Source: Pseudomonas frederiksbergensis
GTDB taxonomy: Bacteria > Pseudomonadota > Gammaproteobacteria > Pseudomonadales > Pseudomonadaceae
Assembly (NCBI RefSeq): GCF_003732275.1
Contig: NZ_MOBM01000012.1
Span: forward strand, 669,008 to 733,007
Direction: 5' to 3'
Length of the DNA: 64,000 nt
Shown piece after piece: positions 1 through 7,933 of the stretch. Below the pieces are notes generated by a model, which had not been told where the DNA came from, did no database searches, and saw only the letters and a list, made by a program, of their open reading frames with translations. Each line of letters begins with the position of its first letter. Position 1 is the first letter of the stretch. The position numbers were made by a program, and so were the translations under genes.

Positions 1-238
1 GCTTTATCAGCAGAGGTTTCGATCGGAATTTCCCTCGGCGTGCCGTCAGCGTCATAGACAATTTCCAGCACATTGACTTTGACGAAAGCGGTGCTGTCGC
101 CGCTGTTGAAGACCCGCTTCAGGTAAGTACTCTTGTCGCCATCCAGGTAGTCATAAACAGTGCCTACATTGATTTGCGGCCCGGCATGCGCCGCCACGCA
201 AAACACACTGAGCACCGTCAGCAAAAGCAAACGTGTCA
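1..238 (-). CDS. Alpha-fimbrial periplasmic chaperone, partial (cut by window edge)
   Basis: The reading frame starts with ATG at 238 and runs off the left edge, so only about 79 residues are present. It opens with a signal peptide (MTRLLLLTVLSVFCVAAHA) followed by a mature start GPQINVGTVYDYLDGDKSTY and a beta-strand segment typical of chaperones of the CS1/cable-pilus (alpha) class such as CooB and CblB. Such chaperones bind pilin subunits in the periplasm and deliver them to the usher. It is the last visible gene of a minus-strand operon, 40 bp after the tip protein gene. In the archetypal CS1 operon the chaperone comes first, so this order is rearranged or a further chaperone lies outside the window. 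The assignment rests on context plus this short N-terminus. Confidence 0.72.
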
Positions 239-278
239 TCGTCTTAACCCCACAAAAAAGAAAATGGATGGTTCGGAG

Positions 279-1538
279 TCAAACTTCCGAGTCCCAGATA
301 ATCGTGATATTGCCCTTGAGGGTGCCCTTGAATTCCCATCCGGGACGCAACAGAAAGTCGATGGCATCGCGGGGCATCTCGAAACGCAACGAACCCGGTT
401 TCCGGTCGAGATAATGGCCCGGTTGAAACGGGCCCATCCAACGGCCGTTATCCAGCAAGAGAAGATTGACCGCCCCGCCACCCGACCCCACGATCCCGGC
501 CGGCAGGCTGAGTTTTACTTCCACTTGGGTGCTATCGCCGCGGTCACCGCGCAAATAGCAGCGAGTACCGCCCAGGGAATCGCATTGCATCCTCACGCTG
601 AAGCGCGAAGACGCAGAGATGTAGAACAGTTGATCGCGGTAGATTCTGGTCGGCTGGCGACCGCTCTCGACCCAGCGATTCCAACCGCCTTCGGGCTCCA
701 GCGCGACCTTGTTTCCACCCGGTGGCAGGTCGACTTTAAGGGTGTGTTCGACATCCAGGTTGAAATTGAGCGTCAAGACCGAGTCGTCGGGCCGCATGAT
801 GTCCCCCATGTCAAAGTCCATTCCGGGCCCCACGGTGTAAGTCAAATCACCGTAATACTGGCCAGACGACATTTGCAGTGGGTTGGGCGTGCGCAATTCG
901 TAACCGATCTGCATCCGCTCATAGGTCAAACCCGGGATGCGGTAATTGGCCTGAACAGCGCACACGCTCGTCCCGGACGTGAGCCAGAAAAACGTTCTGG
1001 CGTTTGGCCACGCATACATGCCTCCAGTACTTCTGCACGGCGCCGGCGGTGCCCAGGTCCAGTCGCCCCACAGGCGTGTATGCCAACCAGGCCATGTCGT
1101 GGGCTCACCTTCGCCGACAAGGTTTTCCGCCGTATCGGACAGAATGTAACGCCCGCCAATGGAGACAATCCTGACCTCGACTTCAGCCTCTTCCTGCGTG
1201 TCTGCATGCCGGACGCTGAGCCTTCGCCAGTCCCCCGGTACCCGAAACATCGCGCCCCTGCGCTGATCGGCTTGCCCTGCTTCGATCGATGCAACCGATT
1301 GAAAGCCGATCGGTATCAGCAGAGAAAACAGTTCTCTCTCTTTGCAAAACGCAGGTTGATTCTCGCAATGCCCCGTGACCGGGGTCACGTTGATAAATTC
1401 GTTGTGCATCGGTTTTGCCGGGTCGAGGCGAAATACCGCGCGGATATCCATCGTTGCGCCCTCGGCCGGTTCGCCCAAGAGGCTGAGGAACAGCACGGGA
1501 ATCGTCAGCCACCCGGGATAACGCGTAGACCTTTTCAT
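279..1538 (-). CDS. Alpha-fimbrial minor/tip subunit (CooD/CblD-like)
   Basis: A 419-residue protein with a basic N-terminus and signal peptide (MKRSTRYPGWLTIPVLFLSLLGEPAEG). Longer upstream starts overlap the usher gene and are not credible. The chosen ATG lies 4 bp after the usher stop and has a purine-rich AAGGCAGG stretch upstream, which suggests translational coupling. Its length, Cys-containing N-terminal half and position after the usher match the tip adhesin/initiator subunits (CooD, CfaE, CblD) of alpha-class fimbriae, which start pilus assembly and bind the host or surface ligand. The C-terminal residues (GTLKGNITIIWDSEV) look like the pilin-like donor/acceptor domain. I did not recognise a specific receptor. 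Family assignment is mostly by operon context and size. Confidence 0.7.
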   Translation of the reverse strand: MKRSTRYPGWLTIPVLFLSLLGEPAEGATMDIRAVFRLDPAKPMHNEFINVTPVTGHCENQPAFCKERELFSLLIPIGFQSVASIEAGQADQRRGAMFRVPGDWRRLSVRHADTQEEAEVEVRIVSIGGRYILSDTAENLVGEGEPTTWPGWHTRLWGDWTWAPPAPCRSTGGMYAWPNARTFFWLTSGTSVCAVQANYRIPGLTYERMQIGYELRTPNPLQMSSGQYYGDLTYTVGPGMDFDMGDIMRPDDSVLTLNFNLDVEHTLKVDLPPGGNKVALEPEGGWNRWVESGRQPTRIYRDQLFYISASSRFSVRMQCDSLGGTRCYLRGDRGDSTQVEVKLSLPAGIVGSGGGAVNLLLLDNGRWMGPFQPGHYLDRKPGSLRFEMPRDAIDFLLRPGWEFKGTLKGNITIIWDSEV

Positions 1539-1542
1539 GCTT

Positions 1543-4068
1543 TCAGCCTGCCTTCTGTTCGGAAGCGTTGATATCGGCCAGCGTGTCCGGGGTGCAGCGC
1601 AAATCACCGATCATCAATACGTTGTTTTCGCTGCGATGGCGGTCGGCCTCGAGACGGAACTGGCACAGCAACTGGTTGCCCTGACGCACTTCCAGGGTCG
1701 GCGAACCGGCGTTCATTTCCATCGAGAAAAAACCATCGACCTCTGTCACGCCACGACTGGCGTGGTTGATTACGTGGTGGCCCTTGAGCGGCTGCCCTCG
1801 CGAATCGACCAGCCGGCCAAGCACGGTCAGGGTTTTCATCACCCGCACCTTGCGGTACTCGACCCCACCCTTGTTCAGGTGATAACGGGTGCGGGCCGGT
1901 TCGATGGTGGCCGCCGGCACATGGTTGCCTTCGAAATCGAAACTCACCGAGCTGTTCTGGTACGCGGTGATCGGAATGAAGTTGCGTCCCGGCTTCAGCG
2001 CCGCACTGCCGCCGCTGTAGTCGTCGGCGCGCAGGGCAATGTCGTCGATGTCCGACTCCACATCGACAATCAATCCAGCACCGCGCATCTCATGCTGGCT
2101 GGTCAACACCATCTGCTGACCGCCGAGGACCAGGGTACTGTCCAGGTTGAGGCCACCGGTGAAATTGCCGTTGTAGGACGAACGCTGAACGAAGCCATCA
2201 CCATTGATCGCGTCGGTGCGAAAGTTGGCGAGGCTGGAAACGCCGACGCCATAGGTGTCGGTGAGCGCCGTCACCGAGACGTTTTGCAGCACGTGATCTT
2301 TCAGGTCTTTGCGCCAGCCAATGGAGGCGTTGTTGTCGCGACTGCCGTCCCGGGCCGTACGCGAACCGATGCTGCCGGTGATCTGCTGTCCAGGCGTGCC
2401 AAGTGCCAGGTTGACGCTCAGGTCGATACCACGATTGCGTGCGTTGCCGCTGCTGAAACTGCCCGGTCGATCAAACAGCGAGAGCCGCCAGTTGCCATCG
2501 CTGCCAAACAGTTTGGTGCGCTGATTCCAGCCCAGATCGAGGCCGACGCCTTCGACGTTGCCCTCGCTGTGGGACACCCTGGCATTGAGGGTGCTTTTGC
2601 TGTTGAGCCGATGATTGAGTGCCAGCGAGGAGTTGCTGGTTTCACCGACAAACACATTGCGTTGGCGCACCCGAGTGCCATCCGGCAGGGTTTCGTAAAG
2701 GTTGGTGGTGTCCAGCCAGCTGCGGTTGTGGCTGATCACCACGCTGCCGGCGCCATAGTTATAAAGACTTTGCAGGTCCAGACCGGTGCCGTGGTCCTGC
2801 GTCTGGTAGACATTGGCGTACAGGCTAAGGTGATTGGCCAGGGTCCAGTCGACGGAACTGCCGTATTGCAGTTTTTCGCGAACCTGGCGCGCCGACAGCC
2901 CCAGAATGACCCGTGGGTGCGCCAGGTAGTTGACCGAAGCCCCGGCCGTGGCGCCGCCGTTGGCCTGCTGATCCCAGTTGCTCAACAGTTTGCTTTCTTC
3001 CCCGGCAAACAGGTTGTAGCGCCAGCGCTCGTCGAGATTTCGCCAGTTGTTGGGCTTGTACACCAGCTCCTGAGTGCTCGAGGTGATCTGGCCATCTTCG
3101 ACCAGTCGTACTTCGACTTCATAGATGCCACCAGGCAGCGGTCGGGTATCGAGGGTCTGCAACCCGGCGGGCACTGACTGGGTATTGATCAACAGACCGT
3201 CACGGTAAATCTCCACCGATCCTTGGCGGTTGGCCGTGACGTAGATGGGGTAAACGCTGGGCATCGCGCTGTTGATGGCCAGGCTGTCGGAGCTGCCATA
3301 CATGACGCCGACAGCCGTGTCGGGACTGGTGCCGAACGTGCGCGGCTGGCGGGTCAGTCCTTCGGAATTGGGGGTGAAATAGCCCAGACGAAAGAAGCTG
3401 CCTTGCAATTCGCGCTGGGTGTAAAGCTCATGGACCGCGTGATAAAGCTTGTCATCCGGACCGCCAAGACGGGCCAGTTGCATGTTGAATGTCTGGCTCC
3501 AGTTGCCCAGGCTGGCGCTGGCTTCAAGACCAAAGCGACCGCCCAGATCCTGTTGCTGGCCACCGTTGAGATTGAGCTGGTTGCGCACCATCAGACCGCT
3601 GCTGCCGCCATCGGGTTGCTCGTAATAACGCTTGGCCTCTACGTCGCGTTCAGCGTTTTCGGTGAGGATTGAGACGAGGGAGTTTTCCAGGTTGTAATGC
3701 ACCGCCAGCACCTGATCCGGACACGAACCGGTACATGTGCCCAGCGGTACGCCTGGCTTGAGATAACTGGCCCACTTTTCCCGCTCGGCGGGGCCGAAGC
3801 GGTTTTCGCTGGTGTCGGTAAATTCAAGCAACGTGATGCGATCATCGCGAGACAACACCACCATGGCCTCCCCCAGCGGTTGCTGATCGAGTTCCACCCG
3901 AACAGCCAGAGGCACATCAAAGAAATGCTCCTCGAAGTCTGCCGGCAGACCTTTGGCCTGGGCCAACAGACTTCGCGGTGTCGTACCGGCGGAAGAAACG
4001 GGAGCCGCTGCTGCACTGGCACAAAACAACAGCGCAAGCGCAGCCGCGATGGGTGTCATCGGGAACAT
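1543..4068 (-). CDS. Outer-membrane fimbrial usher (CooC/CfaC-like)
   Basis: An 841-residue protein with an N-terminal signal peptide (MTPIAAALALLFCASAAAAPV; the ATG at 4059 is an alternative start). It shows long alternating beta-strand patterning typical of a 24-stranded usher barrel. Size and features fit the alpha-class ushers such as CooC and CfaC, which are unlike the gamma-class FimD. Recognisable stretches include GSVEIYRDGLLINTQSVPAG in the N-terminal third (the plug-domain region) and a Cys-containing C-terminal domain (LLCQFRLEADRHRSEN, DLRCTPDTL). It exports and orders pilin subunits across the outer membrane. The upstream pilin gene lies 109 bp away on the same strand, and the tip gene follows after 4 bp. 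Confidence 0.85.
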   Translation of the reverse strand: MFPMTPIAAALALLFCASAAAAPVSSAGTTPRSLLAQAKGLPADFEEHFFDVPLAVRVELDQQPLGEAMVVLSRDDRITLLEFTDTSENRFGPAEREKWASYLKPGVPLGTCTGSCPDQVLAVHYNLENSLVSILTENAERDVEAKRYYEQPDGGSSGLMVRNQLNLNGGQQQDLGGRFGLEASASLGNWSQTFNMQLARLGGPDDKLYHAVHELYTQRELQGSFFRLGYFTPNSEGLTRQPRTFGTSPDTAVGVMYGSSDSLAINSAMPSVYPIYVTANRQGSVEIYRDGLLINTQSVPAGLQTLDTRPLPGGIYEVEVRLVEDGQITSSTQELVYKPNNWRNLDERWRYNLFAGEESKLLSNWDQQANGGATAGASVNYLAHPRVILGLSARQVREKLQYGSSVDWTLANHLSLYANVYQTQDHGTGLDLQSLYNYGAGSVVISHNRSWLDTTNLYETLPDGTRVRQRNVFVGETSNSSLALNHRLNSKSTLNARVSHSEGNVEGVGLDLGWNQRTKLFGSDGNWRLSLFDRPGSFSSGNARNRGIDLSVNLALGTPGQQITGSIGSRTARDGSRDNNASIGWRKDLKDHVLQNVSVTALTDTYGVGVSSLANFRTDAINGDGFVQRSSYNGNFTGGLNLDSTLVLGGQQMVLTSQHEMRGAGLIVDVESDIDDIALRADDYSGGSAALKPGRNFIPITAYQNSSVSFDFEGNHVPAATIEPARTRYHLNKGGVEYRKVRVMKTLTVLGRLVDSRGQPLKGHHVINHASRGVTEVDGFFSMEMNAGSPTLEVRQGNQLLCQFRLEADRHRSENNVLMIGDLRCTPDTLADINASEQKAG

Positions 4069-4177
4069 GAACTCTTACTCTGGTTACGAATGGGTTGGAA
4101 TCCGGCGGACGGGCCGGTTGGGTTGTCCGCCGGTTAACGCCACTTGAGCAGTTAGCGTTTGTTGCCTTGAAGCTCGA

Positions 4178-4672
4178 TCAACGCGTGACGACCGGAGCAA
4201 CGGCGTCGAAGGTCATTGCGACCACACCAGTGTAATCGCCCGGCAGGAACGTGGTGCCCTTAGCGGTGATTTTCAGCGGCGCGCGATAGTTTGCGTCGGA
4301 CTCGGCTTCACCCACGACCAGTTGTGGGGTGAGCGTCAGTTCCTTGTTATTGAACTCGACTTTCAAATCAATCGACTGAGCACCGGAGATCAATTTAGGT
4401 GCACTTTCCAGACTGGCGTGAACCGAGCCGTTATTGTTGCGCACGTCGAAGAAACCATTGACTTCTCCCATCTTGCCAGTGGCTGGCTGGAAGCTCATGT
4501 CCTGATCCTTGTTGACCAGATCAGGGTCGGTTGGCACCACATAGAAGCCATTGGTTGGCACGTGAGCGATAAGATTGATTGAGTGAGCAGCCTCGCCTGC
4601 GGCGAAAGCCATGGAGGAATGGAGAGCCAGAACAGCCAGTGGGGCAGCAATTGCGAATTTCTTGAACATCAT
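4178..4672 (-). CDS. CS1/alpha-type major fimbrial subunit
   Basis: A 164-residue pilin precursor whose signal peptide (MFKKFAIAAPLAVLALHSSMAFA) ends in a classic AxA cleavage site. The mature protein begins GEAAHSINLIAHVPTNGFYVVP, resembling CooA and CblA pilins, where the N-terminal strand completes the next subunit. The C-terminus (TGVVAMTFDAVAPVVTR) has the alternating hydrophobic pattern of the last pilin strand. No cysteines are present, as is usual for the alpha class. It is the first gene of the minus-strand operon and should give the main rod of a surface fibre used in adhesion or biofilm. Two in-frame ATGs sit at the start (MMFKK); either is possible. Confidence 0.85.
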   Translation of the reverse strand: MMFKKFAIAAPLAVLALHSSMAFAAGEAAHSINLIAHVPTNGFYVVPTDPDLVNKDQDMSFQPATGKMGEVNGFFDVRNNNGSVHASLESAPKLISGAQSIDLKVEFNNKELTLTPQLVVGEAESDANYRAPLKITAKGTTFLPGDYTGVVAMTFDAVAPVVTR

Positions 4673-5134
4673 TCAGTACCTGTTTTCTTTTAAAGGATCG
4701 GTTCATTGAAAGCTCAGACATCACATACCCGTAAAGGCCGCTTGCTGTGCTCTTTCAACGCCGGGGCATGATCGACTTATCGCTCCGGGAAGTAAGCAGG
4801 CAACTTCCTATGAGCTCGTAGTTCAACGACCTCATGACAAGAAAGACAAAACTGCAAAAAATCAAAATCCAAAACAGTGACTGTAAGTTACGACCTACAT
4901 ACAGTTTTATTGAAAAAACCAAACAGCAGTTCCAGCTGTTTAACACGGGACTTTTAAGCCTTTTAAAATATAAGACCCAAAAATTTTAGAGTAATAACTT
5001 CAAGATTCTTCAAAGGCTGGCTGTTCAAAGAAAAGAGAGGCGAGCGGCAGACTTTTTCGATGGATTTCAACCATTGCTCTTCATCACCGCTCGTCGGCAT
5101 ACGGTCGCTTCGCACGAAAAGTGCCTTGATCAAG
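4673..5134. promoter_or_regulatory. Intergenic region between fimbrial operon and nfeR-like gene; AT-rich
   Basis: About 500 bp without a credible gene separate the divergent fimbrial operon (minus) and PadR-type gene (plus). The part from about 4820 to 5000 is clearly AT-rich against the surrounding high-GC DNA. It holds a 7-bp inverted repeat (AAACAGC 4921-4927 / GCTGTTT 4935-4941) and poly-A/T runs, so it probably carries the fimbrial promoter and could bind a MvaT/H-NS-type silencer. The 63-codon minus-strand frame at 4755-4946 is AT-driven and lacks a ribosome binding site. Confidence 0.5.
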
Positions 5135-5154
5135 ACTTAAGATATATCTTAAGT
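5135..5154. promoter_or_regulatory. Perfect 20-bp palindrome, probable operator of the PadR/NfeR-like regulator
   Basis: ACTTAAGATATATCTTAAGT is identical to its reverse complement over all 20 bases. It ends 30 bp before the start codon of the PadR-type gene, where a promoter-proximal operator is expected. PadR-family dimers bind palindromes in their own promoters, and the E. coli YqjI/NfeR protein represses its own gene and the adjacent reductase. Binding here is inferred. Confidence 0.65.
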
Positions 5155-5184
5155 TGTATCTAAACACGACGAGAGCAAGCAAAA

Positions 5185-5766
5185 ATGAGAGACCATCATT
5201 CCCCCCACCGCGAACACGGCGATGGCCGCGACGGCTTCGAGAAACGCCCGGGACCCGGCCGCGAGCGCGGTGGACGTGGGCCACGGGTGTTCGCCCCCGG
5301 TGACCTGAAATTACTGTTGCTGGCGCTGATCGCCGAGCAGCCGTGTCATGGCTATGACCTGATCCGCCAGATCGAAAGCATGTTCGACGGTGCCTACAGC
5401 CCCAGCCCCGGCGTGATCTACCCGACCCTGACCTTCCTTGAAGAAAGCGAAATGATCCTGGGCGATGCCGAGGGCGGGAAAAAGCGCTACAGCATCACCG
5501 ACGCCGGACGTCTGTCTTTAAGTGAGCAAGCGATTGCCCTGGACGGCGTGCGCATGCGCATCGAAGTCAGCAAGCGCTCGTTGCGCGGCCATGACCGCCC
5601 GGCCGAAATCCACGAAGCGGTGCACAACCTGCGCCATGCCTTGCAAATGCACCATGGTCGCTGGAGCCCGGAAGAAATCCTGCGGGTACGCGACCTGCTC
5701 AACAACACGGCCAAAGCCATCGTCGATGGCCCCGCCGTTCAACCCGTTCAGGAGAACGCCGAATGA
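5185..5766 (+). CDS. PadR-family metal-responsive repressor, NfeR/YqjI-like
   Basis: A 193-residue protein. Residues 1-36 are a charged, His/Arg/Gly-rich tail (His at 4, 5, 8 and 11). Residues from about 37 onward form a PadR winged helix with the signature HGYDLIRQIE and SPGVIYPTL, then an acidic beta-wing (EGGKKRYSITD) and a C-terminal dimerisation helix. E. coli YqjI (NfeR) has the same plan, with a longer Cys/His-rich metal-binding tail, and controls the ferric reductase YqjH (NfeF) in response to nickel and iron. Here the reductase gene follows directly, overlapping by 4 bp (ATGA), so both should be one transcript controlled from the palindrome at 5135-5154. This tail has no cysteines, so metal specificity may differ. 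Confidence 0.82.
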   Translation: MRDHHSPHREHGDGRDGFEKRPGPGRERGGRGPRVFAPGDLKLLLLALIAEQPCHGYDLIRQIESMFDGAYSPSPGVIYPTLTFLEESEMILGDAEGGKKRYSITDAGRLSLSEQAIALDGVRMRIEVSKRSLRGHDRPAEIHEAVHNLRHALQMHHGRWSPEEILRVRDLLNNTAKAIVDGPAVQPVQENAE

Positions 5767-6554
5767 CCGACGTTATCGTGCTATCCCAATCCATTCACCG
5801 TGTCAGCCACGAGATCAAGCGCCGTCGTCTGCAAGTGCTGCGAGTGGTCGACCTTACTCCGCGTATGCGCAGGATTACCCTGGGTGGCCCAGAGCTGGCT
5901 GGCTTCGTCAGCCTTGGAACGGACGACCACGTCAAACTGCTGTTCCCCCAAAACGCTGCGGAGCAAGCGGCGCTGGAAACGCTGGTTCTTGGGGCTGGCA
6001 AAGACAACGGGCCGATGCCCGCGATGCGCGACTACACTCCTCGTCGTTATGATTTGGACACGCTGGAGCTGGACATCGACTTCGTGCTGCACGGCGATGG
6101 CCCTGCCTCGACTTGGGCCGAGCAGGCCAAACCCGGCCAGTTCCTGCACATCGGCGGACCGCGGGGCTCGATGATCGTGCCGGACATCTTCGACAGCTAT
6201 CTGCTTATCGGCGACGAAACCGCCCTGCCCGCCATCGCCCGCCGCCTCGAAGGCCTGGCCGCCAACCGCCATGCACTGGTGATCGTGGAAGTGGAAAACG
6301 GCGCCGAACAACAACGCCTGGAAAGCGCAGCGCAGGTCGATGTGATTTGGGTACTGCGTGAAGGTGGCAGGAATAACCTGCTGACCACCGTGCAACAGAT
6401 CAAGGTGCCCGATGGCAATCTGTATGCGTGGGTGGCGACTGAGTCCAAAGTGTCGCGGCAGGTCCGCCGGGTATTGCTCGATGAGCATGGCCTGAATGAG
6501 CAGTTTGTGAAGGCTGTCGGTTACTGGCGACTGGATGACAGTGACGAGGAATGA
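5763..6554 (+). CDS. NADPH-dependent ferric-chelate/siderophore reductase (SIP family, NfeF/ViuB-like)
   Basis: A 263-residue cytoplasmic flavoprotein. The N-terminal FAD-binding barrel (about 15-120) contains the RDYTPRRYD motif that contacts FAD. The C-terminal NAD(P)H-binding half (about 125-263) contains GPRGSMIVP, LLIGDETALPAIARRLE and a terminal VKAVGYWRLDDSDEE typical of siderophore-interacting proteins. These enzymes reduce Fe(III)-siderophore complexes to release iron. It overlaps the upstream regulator gene by 4 bp and ends just before a REPIN. Known family members are YqjH/NfeF (E. coli) and ViuB (Vibrio). Confidence 0.88.
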   Translation: MTDVIVLSQSIHRVSHEIKRRRLQVLRVVDLTPRMRRITLGGPELAGFVSLGTDDHVKLLFPQNAAEQAALETLVLGAGKDNGPMPAMRDYTPRRYDLDTLELDIDFVLHGDGPASTWAEQAKPGQFLHIGGPRGSMIVPDIFDSYLLIGDETALPAIARRLEGLAANRHALVIVEVENGAEQQRLESAAQVDVIWVLREGGRNNLLTTVQQIKVPDGNLYAWVATESKVSRQVRRVLLDEHGLNEQFVKAVGYWRLDDSDEE

Positions 6555-6571
6555 CAACCTCTTGGGCCTCT

Positions 6572-6661
6572 TCGCGAGCAAGCCCGCTCCCACATTTGAT
6601 CTCCAGTGGACCCATTTTTTGTGTTCAACTCGATTCAGTGTGGGAGCGGGCTTGCTCGCGA
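6572..6661. repeat. REPIN, family A (GTGGGAGCG-GGCTTGCTCGCGA variant)
   Basis: Two inverted 22-bp REP copies (6572-6593 and 6640-6661) flank a 46-bp spacer in the gap between two convergent genes. Each REP has its own short internal hairpin. This family occurs ten times in the window. Confidence 0.9.
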
Positions 6662-6678
6662 AAGCGATTTCAGTCTCG

Positions 6679-7350
6679 CTACCGGTCCGAGCCTGTGCCA
6701 AGTCGCCCCTGCCACCGATCCAATCCAATCACCAGCAGCGCAATCAGCACAAACCCCGCCAACAATCCCCCTGCATTCACAAACACCTGTGGATAACCCA
6801 GCTTGTCCACATCAATGAACGGATAGGGATAAGCCGCCAGCAGATGCCCGCGCCATAACGCATAGCCGAAGTACACCAGCGGATAGATCACCCATACCGC
6901 AATGTACTTCAGCCGTAACGTCCCTTTGGGCACACAGAACCACCAATAAGCCAGAAACAGCAGCGGCATGACGTCATGCATCAACTCATCGGCCAGCCAT
7001 TGCCAGCCTTCGGGATGCCACAAATGGCGTAATAACAGGCTGTACGCCACACCGACCACGGCGATGCTCACCGCAATTCCACTGCTCACCCACGGCTGCA
7101 AAAACCAGCGCCGCGCCGCCGATTCCCGGGACGTCAGTTCACAGGTCAGCACCACCGCCACCAGCGTGTTGGTCAGCACGGTGAAAAAACTGAAAAAACT
7201 CACCAGCCCACCCAGCAGACTGGCCGCAATACTCCAGCGTGAGTAAAGAATCAGGTACATCTGAATGCTTAATCCCGCCCAACCCAGAATCGCCGCCACA
7301 GCAACATAACGACGCCTCGCGGCAGAACCTGGCGTCGAGGGTATGACCAT
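6679..7350 (-). CDS. Pr6Pr-family integral membrane protein
   Basis: A 223-residue, mostly hydrophobic protein with about six membrane spans, for example YVAVAAILGWAGLSIQMYLI, SFFTVLTNTLVAVVLTCEL and VFVNAGGLLAGFVLIALLVI. The pattern FFTVLTN..., a Trp/His-rich middle (HDVMPLLFLAYWW) and VYPLVYFGYALWRG match Pr6Pr family proteins of unknown function. The ATG at 7350 was chosen because it follows the stop of the upstream small gene by 2 bp and gives a normal N-terminus (MVIPSTPGSAARRRY). The longer frame would run through that gene. No biochemical role can be inferred. Confidence 0.75.
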   Translation of the reverse strand: MVIPSTPGSAARRRYVAVAAILGWAGLSIQMYLILYSRWSIAASLLGGLVSFFSFFTVLTNTLVAVVLTCELTSRESAARRWFLQPWVSSGIAVSIAVVGVAYSLLLRHLWHPEGWQWLADELMHDVMPLLFLAYWWFCVPKGTLRLKYIAVWVIYPLVYFGYALWRGHLLAAYPYPFIDVDKLGYPQVFVNAGGLLAGFVLIALLVIGLDRWQGRLGTGSDR

Positions 7351-7352
7351 GC

Positions 7353-7583
7353 TCAGACCGGTCGCTTGGTGCGCATCAACTTCACGTACAGGCGTTCGAC
7401 CTTCTCCCGCGCCCATGGGGTTTTGCGCAGGAATGTCAGGCTCGACTTGATGCTCGGGTCACTCTTGAAGCAGCGGATATCGATACGCTCGGCCAGCCCC
7501 GACCATTCGTAGTGTTCAACCAGGGCGTTGAGAATTTGTTCCAGCGTCACGCCGTGCAGCGGGTTGGTGTTCTGTTCGATCAT
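7353..7583 (-). CDS. VF530-family (DUF2132) DNA-binding-like small protein
   Basis: A 76-residue protein, [18 protein letters not shown]..., with the conserved core [43 protein letters not shown] and a C-terminal Leu/Lys helix. This matches the VF530/DUF2132 family, small helical proteins with a proposed but unproven DNA-binding role. The start at 7583 follows from the conserved length; the longer reading frame would translate a REPIN. It is likely co-transcribed with the membrane protein 2 bp downstream. Confidence 0.8.
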   Translation of the reverse strand: MIEQNTNPLHGVTLEQILNALVEHYEWSGLAERIDIRCFKSDPSIKSSLTFLRKTPWAREKVERLYVKLMRTKRPV

Positions 7584-7690
7584 GCCGGGCCTTCGAGCGA
7601 AGTGGGAATTGGAAGCCGCGCACCTTAGCCGAGGGCTTCGTTGGGGGGAAGCTATCTGTTTGCTCTCTGTTAAATGTAGGTGACCTTGGA

Positions 7691-7748
7691 AAGATCGCAG
7701 CCTTCGGCAGCGCCCACAGGCGCGTAGGAGCTGCCGAAGGCTGCGATC
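7691..7748. repeat. REPIN, family B (GTAGGAGCTGCCGAAGGCTGCGATC)
   Basis: Inverted REP pair: 7693-7711 (shortened arm) and 7724-7748, separated by 12 bp. It sits in the 350-bp gap (7584-7933) between divergent genes. The rest of that gap is the promoter region of the porin gene, in which no further element was recognised. Confidence 0.88.
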
Positions 7749-7933
7749 TTTTGATTTTGCTTTGTTCAATGGACTATTACCAAATCCGAAATGATCCATG
7801 TCAGTAAAAGCCCTTTCTCTATGTGTAACAGAACATTATCCTTACGCCCGTCCAGCTGAAACGCTTCTCCCCTGCTTCATTCCTGCTGCGTTCAGTTCAC
7901 CCCCTTTAGAAAAAGACCAAGAATTACTTCTCT

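Noticed and set aside
1537..3177. A 546-codon plus-strand frame opposite the usher gene
   Set aside because: Antisense to a complete usher; no recognisable domain or start signal.
4755..4946. A 63-codon minus-strand frame in the AT-rich gap
   Set aside because: Low-complexity hydrophobic translation from AT-rich DNA, no ribosome binding site.
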